Source: Anaerolineae bacterium
Lineage (GTDB): Bacteria > Chloroflexota > Anaerolineae > UBA1429
DNA length: 6,607 nt
Assembly: GCA_007118555.1 (NCBI GenBank)
Contig: SKRJ01000302.1
Span: forward strand, 1 to 6,607
Reading direction: 5' to 3'
The translations under genes and the position numbers were made by a program. Below are positions 5,263-6,607 of the stretch, piece by piece. The notes under the pieces were generated by a model. The model searched no databases and was not told the DNA's origin. It saw only the letters and a list, made by a program, of their open reading frames with translations. Every line of letters starts with the position of its first letter. Within the stretch, counting starts at the first letter, position 1.

Positions 5263-6588
5263 ATGACCGCACCCCGCTACTACCTGTGGAACATTGGCTG
5301 CCAGATGAACCAGGCCGACGCCGAGCGTCTGGCCGAGGCCCTGGAGGCCCGGGGCTATGCCGCGACGCGGGAGCCGTCAGAGGCGGCCCTGCTGCTCCTC
5401 AACACCTGCGTCGTGCGGCAGAGCGCCGAGGACAAGGTGCTGGGGCGGCTGGCCTCCCTGCGGCCCCTGGCCTGCGATGATGGCTCCCGGCAGTTGCTGG
5501 TCATGGGCTGCTTTGTCGACCAGGCTGGTGACCTGGAGATCCGCTACCCCTATGTGGACCGTTTCTTCGCGCCCTCGGACATCCAGGGTGTACTGGAGCA
5601 TGTGGACGCCTGGGCGGGGCGCAACGGCGATGCCGTACCCGCCACCGCCAGGCCGGCGCGGGTCAACGAGATGGTCCCCATCAGCTATGGCTGCGACCAT
5701 CGCTGCACCTACTGCATCGTCACCGAGCGGCGGGGCCCCCAGCGCAGCCGGCCCATCGCCGAGATCGTGGCCGAGGCCGAGGATCTGGTGGCGCGGGGCG
5801 CCCGCGAGATCACGCTGCTGGGCCAGAATGTGGACGCCTATGGTACCGATTGGGATCAGGGGGCCGATCCGGCGGGTCGGCCCGATCTTGCCGATCTGCT
5901 GGATGCGGTGCATGCTGTGCCCGACCTGTGGCGCATTCGTTTTCTCACCTCGCACCCCCGCGAGATGACGCCGCGCATCATCGAGGCGGTGGCGCGCCTG
6001 CCCAAGGTCTGCCCCTCGTGGGAGTTGCCGGTGCAGTCGGGGGACGACGCCGTGCTGCGGCGCATGGGGCGTGGCTATACGGTGGAGCATTTCCGCGAGT
6101 TGGCGGAGCGCATCCGGGCGGCCACGCCCGAGAGCGGCCTCAACACCGACGTGATCGTCGGGTTCTGCGGCGAGACCGACGCCGAGTTCCAGAGCACGTT
6201 GGACCTGGTGCGCGAGCTGCGCTTTGACATGGTCCACATCGCCGCCTATTCGGTGCGCGAGGGCACGCCCGCGGCCGGTTGGCCGGATGACGTGCCGCCC
6301 GACGAGAAGGAGCGCCGCCGTGCCCTGCTGGAAGAGACCCAGACCGAGATCGCGACCGAGATCAACGCCGCGTTGCTGGGCGAGACGGTCACGATCCTGG
6401 TGGAGGGACGGCAGCGGGGGCGCTGGCGCGGACGCACGCGCACCAACAGGCTCGTCTTTTTCGAGAGTGACGACAACTGGCGCGGCAAGCTGGCCCGGGT
6501 ACGCATCACCTGGACCGGCCCCTGGTCGATGATCGGGGACGTGGTGACTGAGGGCGAGCCAGCAGGCGAGGCCACGCCGGAAGGATAG
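5263..6588 (+). CDS. miaB: tRNA-2-methylthio-N6-dimethylallyladenosine synthase MiaB
   Basis: MiaB is a radical SAM methylthiotransferase that converts i6A at position 37 of tRNAs reading UNN codons to ms2i6A, using two [4Fe-4S] clusters and S-adenosylmethionine. The 441 residues match the usual length. The N-terminal MTTase domain carries the three auxiliary-cluster cysteines at C13 (NIGCQMN), C49 (NTCVVRQSAEDK) and C83 (VMGCF). The radical SAM motif C-x3-C-x2-C is at 144, 148 and 151 (YGCDHRCTYCIV). LLGQNVDAYG (185-194), RIRFLTSHP (224-232) and LPVQSGDDAVLRRMGRGYT (255-273) favour MiaB over RimO or MtaB. DVIVGFCGETDAEF (296-309) has Cys302 where Pro is common. A TRAM domain for tRNA binding occupies about 371-430. 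ATG 5263 has a partial Shine-Dalgarno (AGGGTGG, 5249-5255) 7 nt upstream. It follows the repeat array, and a role in the uvr cluster is not implied. Confidence 0.95.
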   Translation: MTAPRYYLWNIGCQMNQADAERLAEALEARGYAATREPSEAALLLLNTCVVRQSAEDKVLGRLASLRPLACDDGSRQLLVMGCFVDQAGDLEIRYPYVDRFFAPSDIQGVLEHVDAWAGRNGDAVPATARPARVNEMVPISYGCDHRCTYCIVTERRGPQRSRPIAEIVAEAEDLVARGAREITLLGQNVDAYGTDWDQGADPAGRPDLADLLDAVHAVPDLWRIRFLTSHPREMTPRIIEAVARLPKVCPSWELPVQSGDDAVLRRMGRGYTVEHFRELAERIRAATPESGLNTDVIVGFCGETDAEFQSTLDLVRELRFDMVHIAAYSVREGTPAAGWPDDVPPDEKERRRALLEETQTEIATEINAALLGETVTILVEGRQRGRWRGRTRTNRLVFFESDDNWRGKLARVRITWTGPWSMIGDVVTEGEPAGEATPEG

Positions 6589-6607
6589 CGGGGTCGGGCA
6601 GCCACAC

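Noticed and set aside
4775..5480. Plus-strand open frames running through the repeat array and into miaB
   Set aside because: They overlap uvrA or miaB out of frame, their translations follow the hairpin repeats, and no good ribosome binding site was seen.

Overview
The window is GC-rich bacterial DNA in which every confident gene lies on the + strand. It holds the end of uvrB, a PflX-type radical SAM gene, a GNAT acetyltransferase gene, a complete uvrA, a 477-bp intergenic block and a complete miaB. The high GC, the protein sequences and the style of the intergenic repeats would fit a Chloroflexota-like lineage. That assignment is an impression from sequence style and was not tested by any search.

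Positions 1-1789 look like one transcription unit. The uvrB tail (UVR domain) overlaps or abuts the radical SAM gene. A 24-bp gap with a strong ribosome binding site follows, then the GNAT gene. Positions 1790-1884 separate this unit from uvrA and hold a consensus TATAAT box. A weak -35 overlaps a perfect 10-bp palindrome, and a small hairpin covers the uvrA Shine-Dalgarno. UvrA and UvrB are partners in nucleotide excision repair, so their proximity is functionally sensible even though two unrelated genes lie between them. uvrA appears to have its own promoter.

Positions 4786-5262 carry no credible gene. They hold an inverted repeat just after uvrA and then a dense array of short palindromic units. 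Each intact unit is a hairpin with an 8-bp outer stem and the tetranucleotide GTAG at one foot (CTAC when inverted). This is the architecture of REP sequences mobilised by RAYT/TnpA-REP HUH transposases. The units fall into three stem families. Each family occurs in both orientations, and oppositely oriented units face each other across exactly 16 nt in three places, as in a BIME (bacterial interspersed mosaic element). This array is the most interesting part of the window.

Positions 5263-6588 encode MiaB, the tRNA ms2i6A37 methylthiotransferase, with all six cluster-binding cysteines and a TRAM domain. The window ends 19 nt after its stop codon.
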